61,248 nucleotides of DNA from assembly GCF_018919145.1 (NCBI RefSeq), contig NZ_JAHLQJ010000025.1, positions 1 through 61,248 of the forward strand. Reading direction: 5' to 3'. This stretch comes from Paenibacillus brevis (lineage in GTDB: Bacteria > Bacillota > Bacilli > Paenibacillales > Paenibacillaceae). Shown piece by piece: positions 51,020 to 59,083 of this stretch (positions within the stretch are counted from its first letter, which is position 1; every line of letters begins with the position of its first letter). Under the pieces are notes generated by a model. That model was not told where the DNA came from and did no database searches. It saw only the letters and a list, made by a program, of their open reading frames with translations. The position numbers and the translations under genes are program-made.

Positions 51020-52777
51020 ATGATACCGGCCAACAAGGCTTCGAAGCAGCCAAGATTTATTCCCTTCGGATATAAGCTCATGATTACCTATATGGTTTTT
51101 ATCATCATTCCGGTTATCGCGATCGGTTATTTCTCTCATTCGATGTATGAGGATTCGATCCGGGTACAGACAAGGAGTAATATTCAAGGCACTCTGCTGC
51201 AAATGAAGGATAATATTGAGTATAAGCTTTCCGATGTCGAACGGATATCGAACATGCTTTACGAGGATTATTCGCTGATTACACAGCTTCGCATTTATGA
51301 GAAGGGATGGGACACTTACGAGCGCACCACCAAGATCGTAAGACCCAAATTTTCTATTGCAGTTAACGCAACCAGCCTCAATATCGCAATGTACATATTC
51401 CTCGCAAATGAATCGTTTCCCGAAATTTATCATGGCAATTTCCTGCAAGAGCGGCCGGATCTGCTAGAAAGAAACTACAACCTCTATCATCTGAGCCGGA
51501 TCGAGGATAAGGTGTGGCATCGGAATTTCCCGGCGGAACAATTCGGTGAGACGATGTCATGGCAGCGGGTGGAGAGGGACGAGGATTTTGGTCGGATCTC
51601 GTTATTGCGCAGACTGGTAGACAGCCAGAATCCGCTGGACTTGAATGAGATTGGGTTCATGAGGTTCAGCGTCAGGATAGATGAGCTGTTTCAAGGGCTG
51701 GATTATAGCAAGATCGGGGAAGGCAGCGCACTGGTGATTGAGGATGAGTATGGAAGAGTTCTCTACCAGTCAGGCGTATTGCCGGAAGGAGAAGCTCATG
51801 GAGAAGAGTCATCGCATCTCTATTTGACGATTCAAGAGTCGGTGGGACAGTCCTGGGCTATGACTGCGTATGTACCTATGACGGTCATGGAGCAGGATTC
51901 GGCCAAGGTACGCATGTTCATTTTGCTCATTTGCATGCTCTGCCTGATTGTCTTCACGTTTGCAGGGATGTTTATTTCCAGGTATTTCTCTATCCGGATG
52001 AATAAAATTGTCTATGTGCTCAATGCCTTCCGGGAAGGGGAGCTCCATAAGCGAATGGGCTATCGGGGAAAGGACGAATTTGGGCAAATCGCTGCGGCAT
52101 TGAATGAAATGGGTCGAGACATTGACCATTTGATCGAGCAGGTGTATATGACCCAGATCGAGAAGAAAGAGGCGGAGCTGGAATCTCTGCAAGCCCAGAT
52201 TAATCCGCACTTCCTTTACAACACATTATCTTCCATTAGCCGGCTCGCACAATTTGGAGAGATTGAGAAGCTTCAGCGGATGGTGCTTGACCTGGCGAAA
52301 TTCTACCGGCTCTCGCTGAACGAAGGCCGGACGGTCATTCCGATCCGCAGTGAGCTGGAACAGGTGCAGGCTTACATGAATATTCAGACTACCAAATTTG
52401 GGGATGCGGTCTCCATATTCTATGATATCGACCCTTCGATCATTAAGTACGATACGATCAAGCTGATTTTGCAGCCCTTTATCGAAAACGCACTGGAACA
52501 TGCCTGGTTTGGGAATTCCATTCATATCACTGTGTCAGGAAAGCTGCATGGAGAAGATATCATTTTTAAGATTATCGATGATGGAACGGGAATGAGTCTG
52601 GATAAGATCAAGCAGATTTTCGACCCGGTAGAAGGACTGAATACTGGTTATGGCATCCGTAACGTCAACAGCCGGATTCAGCTTCATTACGGAAGCAAAT
52701 ACGGGGTGAGCATCGGTAGTCGTCCGGGAATCGGAACAACGGTACAAATCGTCATTCCTGCCTGGCGCGAAAAGTAG
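51020..52777 (+). CDS. Sensor histidine kinase, YesM type
   Basis: The 585-residue kinase has a membrane helix near residues 18-38, a large extracellular sensor, a second helix near 297-318 (LLICMLCLIVFTFAGMFI), a HAMP linker, the His_kinase motif SLQAQINPHFLYNTLSSISR with the phospho-His, and an ATP-binding domain (IENALEHAWFG, IDDGTGMSLDKIKQIF). Stop at 52777. Likely senses the sugar handled by the third importer, directly or via the binding protein. Operon partner of the regulator upstream. Confidence 0.92.
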   Translation: MIPANKASKQPRFIPFGYKLMITYMVFIIIPVIAIGYFSHSMYEDSIRVQTRSNIQGTLLQMKDNIEYKLSDVERISNMLYEDYSLITQLRIYEKGWDTYERTTKIVRPKFSIAVNATSLNIAMYIFLANESFPEIYHGNFLQERPDLLERNYNLYHLSRIEDKVWHRNFPAEQFGETMSWQRVERDEDFGRISLLRRLVDSQNPLDLNEIGFMRFSVRIDELFQGLDYSKIGEGSALVIEDEYGRVLYQSGVLPEGEAHGEESSHLYLTIQESVGQSWAMTAYVPMTVMEQDSAKVRMFILLICMLCLIVFTFAGMFISRYFSIRMNKIVYVLNAFREGELHKRMGYRGKDEFGQIAAALNEMGRDIDHLIEQVYMTQIEKKEAELESLQAQINPHFLYNTLSSISRLAQFGEIEKLQRMVLDLAKFYRLSLNEGRTVIPIRSELEQVQAYMNIQTTKFGDAVSIFYDIDPSIIKYDTIKLILQPFIENALEHAWFGNSIHITVSGKLHGEDIIFKIIDDGTGMSLDKIKQIFDPVEGLNTGYGIRNVNSRIQLHYGSKYGVSIGSRPGIGTTVQIVIPAWREK

Positions 52778-52854
52778 CTTGACAGCTGCCTGGTTCGAGT
52801 TTTAAATAGACCAATAGTGTGTAAAATTCGGATCACGAAAGGTTAGCGATCATC

Positions 52855-54096
52855 ATGTTCCCTCAGTTAAAGCAGATTCACCCGTTGTCCTGGACGATCA
52901 TTATTGGAACTATTTTCGGGCGCATGGCGACCTCGATGAGTATTCCCTTTCTGTCCATTTATTTGATCGGCAAGCTGTCGGCAACACCGTCCCAAGCTGG
53001 AATGGTGGTAGCTGTCAGCTCTTTGATTGGAGTGTTTGCCAGCTTCTATGGCGGTTATATTTCAGACGTGATTGGCCGTAAGAAAGTGCTCTTCATTTCA
53101 ATCTTCGGTTGGGCTATTGTGTTTGCCGGCTTTGCCCTGGCGGACCGGATCTGGCTCTTCTTTGTATTCAATGCATTGAACGGCTTGTGCCGTGCCATGT
53201 TTGAGCCAACCTCGCGGGCGCTTCTTGCCGATATTACCCCGAAGGAGAACCGGCTGCTGGTATTCAATCTGCGCTATGCGGCGATCAATCTCGGAGTCGT
53301 GGCGGGTCCGATTATCGGTCTGCAAATGGGCGTCGCCGACTCGGCTCATGTGTTCTATATCGCTGGGCTGGTGTACTTTTGCTATGGTCTGACGCTTCTG
53401 GTGCAATTCCGTAGACATACCCACATTGGGGGAGTGAAGTCACAGGCTGAGGAACGGTTGACCTTATCAGAAGCTCTGCGAGTAACGGGAAAGGATCGGA
53501 CCTTCATCTTCGTCTTAATCGGAACAATTTTCTGTGTGCTGGGATACGGTCATTTCAATTCTACGCTTCCTCAGTATATGGAATTAAGCTCGGTTATTCA
53601 GGATAGCGCAACCTGGTTCGGGTATATGATCTCTCTGAATGCAGTTACGGTGTTGATTATCCAGTTCCCGCTCGTCCGGCTGGCAAGCCGGTTCTCTCCG
53701 GTTGTTCCGCTCTTTGCCGGGAATGTGTGTGTGGCATCCAGCCTGCTCTTATTCGGGGCTTTTCCGTACTTATGGACGATGTTCCTTGCCGTTATTCTGT
53801 TCACGATCGGAGAAGTTCTGATGTTTACGATGACGGATTTATTGATTGACCGGATTGCAAAACCGGGGCTAAGAGGAACTTATTTCGGAATGTTCGGCTT
53901 TAATAATCTTGGCAATGTGCTGGCACCATTACTTGGCGGCTTCTTACTAGAAGGCTTAGGGGTAGACCGGTCGGTACAGATCTTCGCGATCATTGCATTA
54001 ACGACGGCATTTGGCCTGCCGTTCTTGTTTCTTGGACATCGCCACCTATCCGGCAAGCCGGCACGAGACTCGGGACAGAACAGCCTCACAGGATAA
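52855..54096 (+). CDS. MFS transporter
   Basis: The 413-residue protein has twelve predicted helices and the major facilitator motif A-like loop GGYISDVIGRKKVLFISIFG near residue 62, with RYAAINLGVVAGPIIGLQMG near 140. It resembles drug or sugar-efflux exporters of the MFS; substrate unknown. ATG preceded by GAAAGGTTAG. It follows the kinase by 77 bases and could be cotranscribed, but no terminator is seen between them. A MITE-like insertion lies 15 bases after its stop. Confidence 0.85.
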   Translation: MFPQLKQIHPLSWTIIIGTIFGRMATSMSIPFLSIYLIGKLSATPSQAGMVVAVSSLIGVFASFYGGYISDVIGRKKVLFISIFGWAIVFAGFALADRIWLFFVFNALNGLCRAMFEPTSRALLADITPKENRLLVFNLRYAAINLGVVAGPIIGLQMGVADSAHVFYIAGLVYFCYGLTLLVQFRRHTHIGGVKSQAEERLTLSEALRVTGKDRTFIFVLIGTIFCVLGYGHFNSTLPQYMELSSVIQDSATWFGYMISLNAVTVLIIQFPLVRLASRFSPVVPLFAGNVCVASSLLLFGAFPYLWTMFLAVILFTIGEVLMFTMTDLLIDRIAKPGLRGTYFGMFGFNNLGNVLAPLLGGFLLEGLGVDRSVQIFAIIALTTAFGLPFLFLGHRHLSGKPARDSGQNSLTG

Positions 54097-54111
54097 TTCG
54101 AAAACAGGCCG

Positions 54112-54342
54112 CTATATGTGCGGTTTCAAAAAGTCAGCTTTTCAGCACCGAGAAGGTTGTGAGAACCTGAAGAAGGAGGAACGGAGTGTAGGCAAAAACT
54201 ATATGAGCAAAATGCTTCCAAAGGAAGCATGCCTCGTAAGCCTCCGTTTGGACTTCGAGGGTGAACGCAAGATTCGATGTCGAATCAACCCCTTGATATA
54301 CTCCGTGATCAAAAGATGACTTTTTGAACAACCTCTATATGT
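54112..54342. mobile_element. MITE-like element with 8-bp target duplication
   Basis: The 8-mer CTATATGT occurs at both borders (54112-54119 and 54335-54342). Just inside, the ends form an imperfect inverted repeat of about 34 bp sharing TCAAAAAGTCA and CTTTT (left GCGGTTTCAAAAAGTCAGCT, right-end complement AGGTTGTTCAAAAAGTCATC). The 215-base interior has no credible gene but is full of hairpins (AATGCTTCC/GGAAGCATG near 54212; GAACGGAG/CTCCGTTT). This is the structure of a non-autonomous transposable element moved by a transposase encoded elsewhere. The IS family was not identified. Confidence 0.7.
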
Positions 54343-54424
54343 TTCTTTCAAAGCTAGGAATTAGCCCAGTCCCTCCCGGGGATGACACGTATACTGTGTT
54401 ATGACCCTGGGGAGGTGAGGAACG

Positions 54425-54685
54425 GTGACGGTAAAAGAACGCGTAAAGCTGGCTCGCAAGCACATCGGAAAACGGGTGAGAATCCGAACAAAGACAGGGG
54501 CAGATCTTTACGGGACAATAGTCAAAGTAAAAGGGAATAGATTATATTTGAAGACGAGTTCAGTTCATCCGGAAGGAAATAAAGCTCATGTAACCTTTGC
54601 TCCTTTGATTCTTCCGTTAGTCCTGTTCGATTTGCTGGTTATCGTATTGCTGGATGGCCGGAGAAGACGGAGATATTGGCTCTAG
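54425..54685 (+). CDS. Small Sm-like protein with hydrophobic tail
   Basis: The 86-residue protein has a basic start and Sm-like core (ARKHIGKRVRIRTKTGADLY, GTIVKVKGNRLYLKTSS), then a strongly hydrophobic segment LILPLVLFDLLVIVLL and an Arg-rich end RRRRYWL, so it probably sits at the membrane with the core in the cytoplasm. GTG start at 54425 behind GGGGAGGTGAGG. Third member of the group with 3391-3681 and 21511-21756. Function unknown. Confidence 0.65.
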   Translation: MTVKERVKLARKHIGKRVRIRTKTGADLYGTIVKVKGNRLYLKTSSVHPEGNKAHVTFAPLILPLVLFDLLVIVLLDGRRRRRYWL

Positions 54686-54697
54686 TATTTTTAAAAA

Positions 54698-54748
54698 TAG
54701 AAGCTCCTTTCAGGATAAGCACTGCGCCTTATGCTGGAAGGAGCTATA
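54698..54748. terminator. Terminator-like hairpin
   Basis: AGCTCCTT-CAG-ATAAG pairs with CTTAT-CTG-AAGGAGCT. On the minus strand it is followed by TCTATTTTT; on the plus strand the tail is weak (ATATTATTG). Confidence 0.5.
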
Positions 54749-54839
54749 TTATTGTCTGCTATGCAGGGTGTGAATGATATTACAGCGTTTTCATGGTATC
54801 TTGGTGATGATACTAATATAAGAGAAGGGGGGATTCAGA

Positions 54840-54908
54840 ATGGTTTGGGTTATCGATTTCGTACTTGCCAAGCTCCATGCAAAGTCTGCAGGATCAGCAG
54901 GGCGATAA
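54840..54908 (+). CDS. 22-residue leader-like peptide
   Basis: ATG at 54840 with the strong ribosome binding site AAGGGGGG 6-8 bases upstream encodes MVWVIDFVLAKLHAKSAGSA followed by GR and TAA at 54906. No known family. The reading frame runs through the first arm of a 12-bp hairpin and stops just before its second arm, and a terminator follows, so it could be a leader peptide controlling read-through, or a small peptide gene in its own right. Confidence 0.35.
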   Translation: MVWVIDFVLAKLHAKSAGSAGR

Positions 54909-54943
54909 TTTGCATGGAGCGATAATGAATCATCGCCCTTTTT
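54872..54943 (+). promoter_or_regulatory. Attenuator-like pair of competing hairpins
   Basis: GCTCCATGCAAA (54872-54883) pairs perfectly with TTTGCATGGAGC (54909-54920). Overlapping its second arm, GGAGCGAT (54917-54923 region) or GGGCGAT (54900-54906) can pair with ATCGCCC (54932-54938), followed by TTTTT (54939-54943), an intrinsic terminator. The two structures share bases, as in leader-peptide attenuators. A simple terminator of the small peptide gene is the alternative. Confidence 0.4.
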
Positions 54944-54986
54944 ACCGGACTGGATGTCCGTCGATAGTTGATTCTCCGCAGGCTTT

Positions 54987-55018
54987 GCTCCCTTAAACTC
55001 AACCATGATTTAAGGAGC
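54987..55018 (+). promoter_or_regulatory. Hairpin hiding the ribosome binding site of the CD3324-type gene
   Basis: GCTCCCTTAAA (54987-54997) pairs, with one bulged base, with TTTAAGGAGC (55009-55018), which carries the AAGGAG ribosome binding site for the ATG at 55028. Opening of this stem would be needed for full translation. Confidence 0.4.
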
Positions 55019-55027
55019 GGAGCAAAT

Positions 55028-55297
55028 ATGAAATATAAGAGTGCGGATGCGGTTTTGCCCGAAGTGTTGCTAAGAGAAATTCAGAAATACATCCAAGGAA
55101 CTATGATATATATCCCGAATACGGACGGGGTACGTAAAAAGTGGGGAGAGATCTCCGGAAGTCGTGAACTGTTAATTCGCAGGAACAAGGAAATTAGCGA
55201 CAGATTCTCTGCGGGGCAGTCCATCGACCAGTTGGCTGATACCTTCTGCCTTTCTCACGATAGCATCAAGCGAATTGTTTACACGAAAAAAAGATAG
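55028..55297 (+). CDS. CD3324 family protein (Mor-like HTH)
   Basis: The 89-residue protein has the layout of CD3324-type small proteins: VLPEVLLREIQKYIQGTMIY then IPNTDGVRKKWGEISGSREL, and a C-terminal helix-turn-helix (SIDQLADTFCLSHDSIKRIV). The fold recalls the Mor transcription activator family, and a DNA-binding role is likely but unproven. The start at 55028 follows AAGGAGCGGAG. It stands alone and is closed by the hairpin at 55312. Confidence 0.75.
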   Translation: MKYKSADAVLPEVLLREIQKYIQGTMIYIPNTDGVRKKWGEISGSRELLIRRNKEISDRFSAGQSIDQLADTFCLSHDSIKRIVYTKKR

Positions 55298-55311
55298 CGT
55301 TAAGCCCGCTC

Positions 55312-55338
55312 GTTGTTATAGCAGCGGGCTCTTTGCTA
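55312..55338 (+). terminator. Terminator after the CD3324-type gene
   Basis: AGCCCGCT pairs with AGCGGGCT around a loop of about 10 bases, followed by CTTTGCT. Moderate T content. Confidence 0.6.
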
Positions 55339-55434
55339 TGGCAAAAATAAATATGAACAGAACTCGATCTATTCGGTTTTGAGGAGATTCTTTATTGTTA
55401 AGCTGTAGCTCATTCACGAAAAGGATCGATTATT

Positions 55435-56283
55435 ATGGAATACCGCGAGTTGAAGTCATTATTGGATAGAAATCTTCACAGGATTAAAACGATCGGAATG
55501 CATCACGAGAAAATAACGGAGCTTAGGCGCCTGCTTAACGGCGGAAGCGGCGAATCGGGTACAGATTTGGCCGTCGAAGGGATGTGGGCGCTGCAGAAAC
55601 TGCTGACCGCCGGCCTTCGCATTAAAGCGTTCATTATCTGCCCGGAATGTATTTACAGTATAGAAGGAATACAATTGGCGGAGAAAATGATCGTGTCCGC
55701 AGAAGAAATATATACGGTTTCCAAAAAAGTCATGGAGAAGTTAAGCGGCCGGGATAAACCAGATGGCTTTATCACAATTGCGGAATTGCAGGAATACGGG
55801 GAGCGGGGACTTATTTTGCCGGATAGAGCCTTGGTGATGGTATTGGACGGTTTGGAGTCGCCGGGGAATATCGGGACAATTCTGAGATCGTGCGATGGAG
55901 CAGGGGTGGATGCCGTATTGCTGTGCAACATGAACGTGAGGATGACCCATCCCAAATTGATCAAAGCCAGTATGGGGGCAGTATTTAGGGTCCCGGTGGT
56001 TTATTTTGCCGAAGCAGAGCATTGTGTGAAGTGGTTGACATCAAGGGACTATCAAATTTATTTAGCGGATTCCGCAGCAGTGGATGGATACACAAGCATT
56101 AGCTATGAAAATAATACGGCCTTGGTCGTTGGTAATGAGCGGTACGGACTCTCCGACATCTGGTACGATCCAGGGCCGCGGCTAGTTTCAATTCCTATGC
56201 ACGGCTTATGCGATTCCTTGAATGTCGGGGTCGCGGCTTCGATTCTGGCTTATACGGTAATACAACAAAGACAACAAGGATAG
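55435..56283 (+). CDS. SpoU/TrmH-family RNA methyltransferase
   Basis: The 282-residue protein has an N-terminal substrate-binding part (about 1-120) and a SPOUT methyltransferase domain with the three motifs in order: motif 1 VLDGLESPGNIGTILRSCDG near residue 139 (catalytic Asn/Arg), motif 2 ALVVGNERYGLS near 225, and motif 3 IPMHGLCDSLNVGVAASILAY near 253. The family 2'-O-methylates ribose in rRNA or tRNA using SAM; target here is unknown, and it resembles the TsnR-like group. No good Shine-Dalgarno beyond AAAGGATCG. The GNAT gene follows at 15 bases. Confidence 0.88.
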   Translation: MEYRELKSLLDRNLHRIKTIGMHHEKITELRRLLNGGSGESGTDLAVEGMWALQKLLTAGLRIKAFIICPECIYSIEGIQLAEKMIVSAEEIYTVSKKVMEKLSGRDKPDGFITIAELQEYGERGLILPDRALVMVLDGLESPGNIGTILRSCDGAGVDAVLLCNMNVRMTHPKLIKASMGAVFRVPVVYFAEAEHCVKWLTSRDYQIYLADSAAVDGYTSISYENNTALVVGNERYGLSDIWYDPGPRLVSIPMHGLCDSLNVGVAASILAYTVIQQRQQG

Positions 56284-56298
56284 TAAAGGGTGGAGAAT

Positions 56299-57204
56299 AT
56301 GACGATAAGTCTGCGGAAGTATGAACCTAATGATCTATATAAGGTACGAGATTTTATTATTAGAACGCAAAGCTTGCTGGGTCATCCTAATAACTGGGGA
56401 ATCGACCGCTGGGAATTCGTCCCTTTCTTTCAGGAGACAAGAAACGGTACATTGGAGCAGTGGCAGAGCAGGATCGGAATTTGGGAAGATGAGAACGGGG
56501 ATATTGCGGCAGTTGCTTGTGATGACGGGGATGTGTATTTTTTGCTGGACTCCTTGGAGCCCGGAGAGCAGCTTGTGCAGGAGTTGTTCGAGTATGCGGA
56601 AGAGAAGCTTTTGATTTTCGAGCCGGGACAGCTCTGCACCCGTAATGCGCTGGCGTTAACAGCGGGAATGAAAGGGATCGAGCGCATAGCGGAATCCAGG
56701 GGATACACGCGTGGGCAAGGGGAAGACAAGATAATGTCTTTGCCACTCGATAGAGACTTTCAAGTCTTCTTGCCGCAAGGTTATGTTATTAAAACCGGTG
56801 AAGAAGTAGATAGCCGCACAAAAGCCCTTGGGCATATCATGGCTTTCGACTACGCCGGCACAAGCGATGCGGACAAGACGCTTCTCCATTACGGAAACAT
56901 CGCCAAGGCACCTGATTATAGAGCAGGGCTGGAACTGTCTGTGCTGAACACCGCCGGGGAAGTAGTATCGTTTTGCAGTCTTTGGTGGGATCAAGCGAAC
57001 AAGGTAGCGACTCTAGAGCCGGTAGGTACGCATAAAGCTTACAGACGCAAAGGGCTGGGGAAAGCCGTTATTTATGAAGGCCTGAACCGGCTGAAAACAC
57101 TTGGTGCAGTAAAAGTATATGTCGGTTCAGGCCAGACATTTTACCGGAAAATCGGCTTTGAGCCGGAAGTCTCCATGTACCGCTGGATTCAAAGTAAGAG
57201 ATAA
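56299..57204 (+). CDS. GNAT N-acetyltransferase with two domains
   Basis: The 301-residue protein has a diverged N-terminal GNAT-like half (IWEDENGDIAAVACDDGDVY) and a C-terminal GNAT with the acetyl-CoA loop VGTHKAYRRKGLGKAVIYEG near residue 247 and FYRKIGFEPEVSMYRW at the end. Substrate unknown. ATG 56299 was preferred over GTG 56290, which lies inside the ribosome binding region AAAGGGTGG. It is probably cotranscribed with the methyltransferase gene. Confidence 0.8.
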   Translation: MTISLRKYEPNDLYKVRDFIIRTQSLLGHPNNWGIDRWEFVPFFQETRNGTLEQWQSRIGIWEDENGDIAAVACDDGDVYFLLDSLEPGEQLVQELFEYAEEKLLIFEPGQLCTRNALALTAGMKGIERIAESRGYTRGQGEDKIMSLPLDRDFQVFLPQGYVIKTGEEVDSRTKALGHIMAFDYAGTSDADKTLLHYGNIAKAPDYRAGLELSVLNTAGEVVSFCSLWWDQANKVATLEPVGTHKAYRRKGLGKAVIYEGLNRLKTLGAVKVYVGSGQTFYRKIGFEPEVSMYRWIQSKR

Positions 57205-57233
57205 GTATATTTTGCTATGTGCATCTCACTTTA

Positions 57234-57420
57234 TCAGTTCACCTGGTTATGATTAAAATAATCCAATCCCATGGCTTCCCGCACTTCGCCAAGTGTTTCC
57301 TTTGCCAGCTCTTGTGCTCTGCGGGTGCCAGTCTTCAGAATATCCTCAATATCATCCGGACGTCGGTTATACATTGCCCGGCGTTCCCTCATAGGCTCCA
57401 GTGCTTTTGTTGCAAGGAAC
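57234..57420 (-). pseudogene. trpS: 3' fragment of tryptophanyl-tRNA synthetase
   Basis: On the minus strand the sequence reads FLATKALEPMRERRAMYNRR, then PDDIEDILKTGTRRAQELAK and ETLGEVREAMGLDYFNHNQV, ending at TGA. This is the C-terminal helical end of TrpRS; the catalytic HIGH/KMSKS domain is absent. At about 57420 it joins unrelated sequence. It is a dead fragment; the working gene must be elsewhere. Confidence 0.75.
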
Positions 57421-57508
57421 GGCCGAGAAGAGTCTCATTTGGCAGACCGTTCAGGATTTTGCGAAGGATATGAAAGAGGTAGGTAAAACCGTGAAGCTTA
57501 TCCTGTAA
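57421..57508 (+). pseudogene. 3' fragment of an unidentified gene
   Basis: Starting at the trpS junction the plus strand reads AEKSLIWQTVQDFAKDMKEV then GKTVKLIL and TAA. The helical, charged composition looks like a true protein C-terminus, but I do not recognise it. After it, 57509-57784 shows only a 33-codon frame at 57562-57663 with one hydrophobic segment, of doubtful reality. Confidence 0.35.
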
Positions 57509-57784
57509 CGGATGGCCGATATAGGTTGGAGAACAACTACCAAGAGAGAAGTCAGGAAATCATGGCAATGGTTGCAAAAGTACGGTGTACCGCAATCATT
57601 TCTCTTGCATTAATCATGGGTATTTTTACAGGTACAATAGTGCTCCATGTAAACTGCGCCTAAGGCAGGGTGAAATCCATCTTCTACTTGTCTAGGGTCA
57701 AGCAGAACTCGTCTGCATAATCGGCCAAGTTCCCTCATAGACATGTATCAGTTTAGGAAATCAAACTGCAGAGGGGATGATCAC

Positions 57785-58906
57785 ATGCGTCGGATCACGA
57801 AGATGCTGGCGATTATGATCGTTGTAAGCATCGTACTGGTTGCATGCGGGAAGAAAGATGCGGCCGGCGTCGTCAAGGATTTGGACAAAGTAGTGAACAA
57901 ACTGGAGAGTTACCAGGGTACTGGTGTGATGACGCTGTACACGGGTGACAAGCCCCAGGAGTATCGAGTAGAGGTCTGGTATCAAAATCCGTCTTTCTAC
58001 CGGATCGCACTTACGAATGCTGAGAAGGATGTCACCCAGATTGTGCTTCGCAATGAACAAGGTGTCTATGTGCTGACGCCAAGCTTGAACAAGAGCTTCC
58101 GCTTCCAAAGCGACTGGCCGGAGAATCAGGGACAGGTCTACTTGTACCAGACCCTTGTCCGGAGTATTCTGAGCGACGGAGCAAGACAATTCGCCAGTGA
58201 CAAAGAAAATTACGTGTTTGAGGTTGCAGCCAATTATAATACGCATGCCCTGGTGCGCCAGAAGATTTGGCTTGATAAAGAAAACTACGCCCCTAAGCAG
58301 GTACAGGTATCCGATTCTCAAGCTAAGGTCGTAGTTGAAGTTAAATTTGACAGCTTTAATTTCGATACCAAGTTCGAGAATAATTCCTTCGATATGCAGC
58401 ACAATCTGGATATGGCTGCAGAGGACGCCAAAGGGACTTTGTTAGAAGTGGATGAGAACGGGATGCTGGTAGAAAAACTTCCGGATTCCTCAAGCGAAGA
58501 TCCAGTATCAGGGACAATTGCAGAGGGAGAAGAGGGAGCGGCTTCTGGAACAGCTCCTGCACTGACAGATTCCTTCGGGGTCATTGTACCGACCTATTTG
58601 CCTGACGGCGTAGCCTATCAGGACGATAAAGTTGTTGAGGGCGAAGAACGGATTATGGTACTGCAGCGCTATAATGGTACATATCAGTTCACCCTCACCG
58701 AGACGCGTTCCCCGGATCGCACGGCCTCTACCGTAACCGGTGAAATCGTCGATATGGGCTTTACCTTCGGATTTCTTAGTGGAGATGACTTGCGTACTTT
58801 AACCTGGACAACGGATGGTCTGGAATTCCGGATTACAAGCGAGGACCTCCCCGTATCCGAAATGGTGAAAATCGCTGCTTCCATGCAGGATCAAACGGGT
58901 AAATAA
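57785..58906 (+). CDS. LolA-like sporulation lipoprotein, YdcC family
   Basis: The 373-residue lipoprotein has lipobox ILVAC (Cys about residue 21), a LolA-like beta-barrel domain (KLESYQGTGVMTLYTGDKPQ, YRVEVWYQNPSFYRI, KNYVFEV-type strands to about residue 210), an acidic Ser/Glu linker and a C-terminal DUF4367-like domain (VIVPTYLPDGVAYQDD, LEFRITSEDLPVSEMVKIAA). In B. subtilis ydcC lies directly before alr, as here. Start 57785 has GAGGGGATG upstream; the longer frame lacks a site. The homologue is described as a sporulation-associated lipoprotein; molecular role unclear. Confidence 0.82.
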   Translation: MRRITKMLAIMIVVSIVLVACGKKDAAGVVKDLDKVVNKLESYQGTGVMTLYTGDKPQEYRVEVWYQNPSFYRIALTNAEKDVTQIVLRNEQGVYVLTPSLNKSFRFQSDWPENQGQVYLYQTLVRSILSDGARQFASDKENYVFEVAANYNTHALVRQKIWLDKENYAPKQVQVSDSQAKVVVEVKFDSFNFDTKFENNSFDMQHNLDMAAEDAKGTLLEVDENGMLVEKLPDSSSEDPVSGTIAEGEEGAASGTAPALTDSFGVIVPTYLPDGVAYQDDKVVEGEERIMVLQRYNGTYQFTLTETRSPDRTASTVTGEIVDMGFTFGFLSGDDLRTLTWTTDGLEFRITSEDLPVSEMVKIAASMQDQTGK

Positions 58907-59083
58907 TAGGTAGTTCGGGCGGGTTACGGCTGTTCGGACGGGAATCATAGTCCCTCCGTCATCCGTCTATCCGCCTCTTTTTATCCTTCAAGCCTTCTCT
59001 CATTTGACAGCTGCACCGAAAGAACATTACGATAGGTGTATTGTTTTACATGGACTTTGAATCTTTTGAGAAGGTGACCTGAA

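Noticed and set aside
54011..54319. Plus-strand frame across the MFS end and MITE-like element
   Set aside because: It begins inside the MFS gene and runs through the inverted-repeat element. The composition is not protein-like and no start signal is present.
54731..54925. 64-codon frame overlapping the attenuator-like region
   Set aside because: Its start lies within a hairpin and has no clear ribosome site of its own. The 22-codon frame at 54840 in another phase has the better initiation signal.
57219..57486. Two plus-strand frames of 71-84 codons
   Set aside because: They are antisense to the trpS fragment, which reads clearly on the minus strand.
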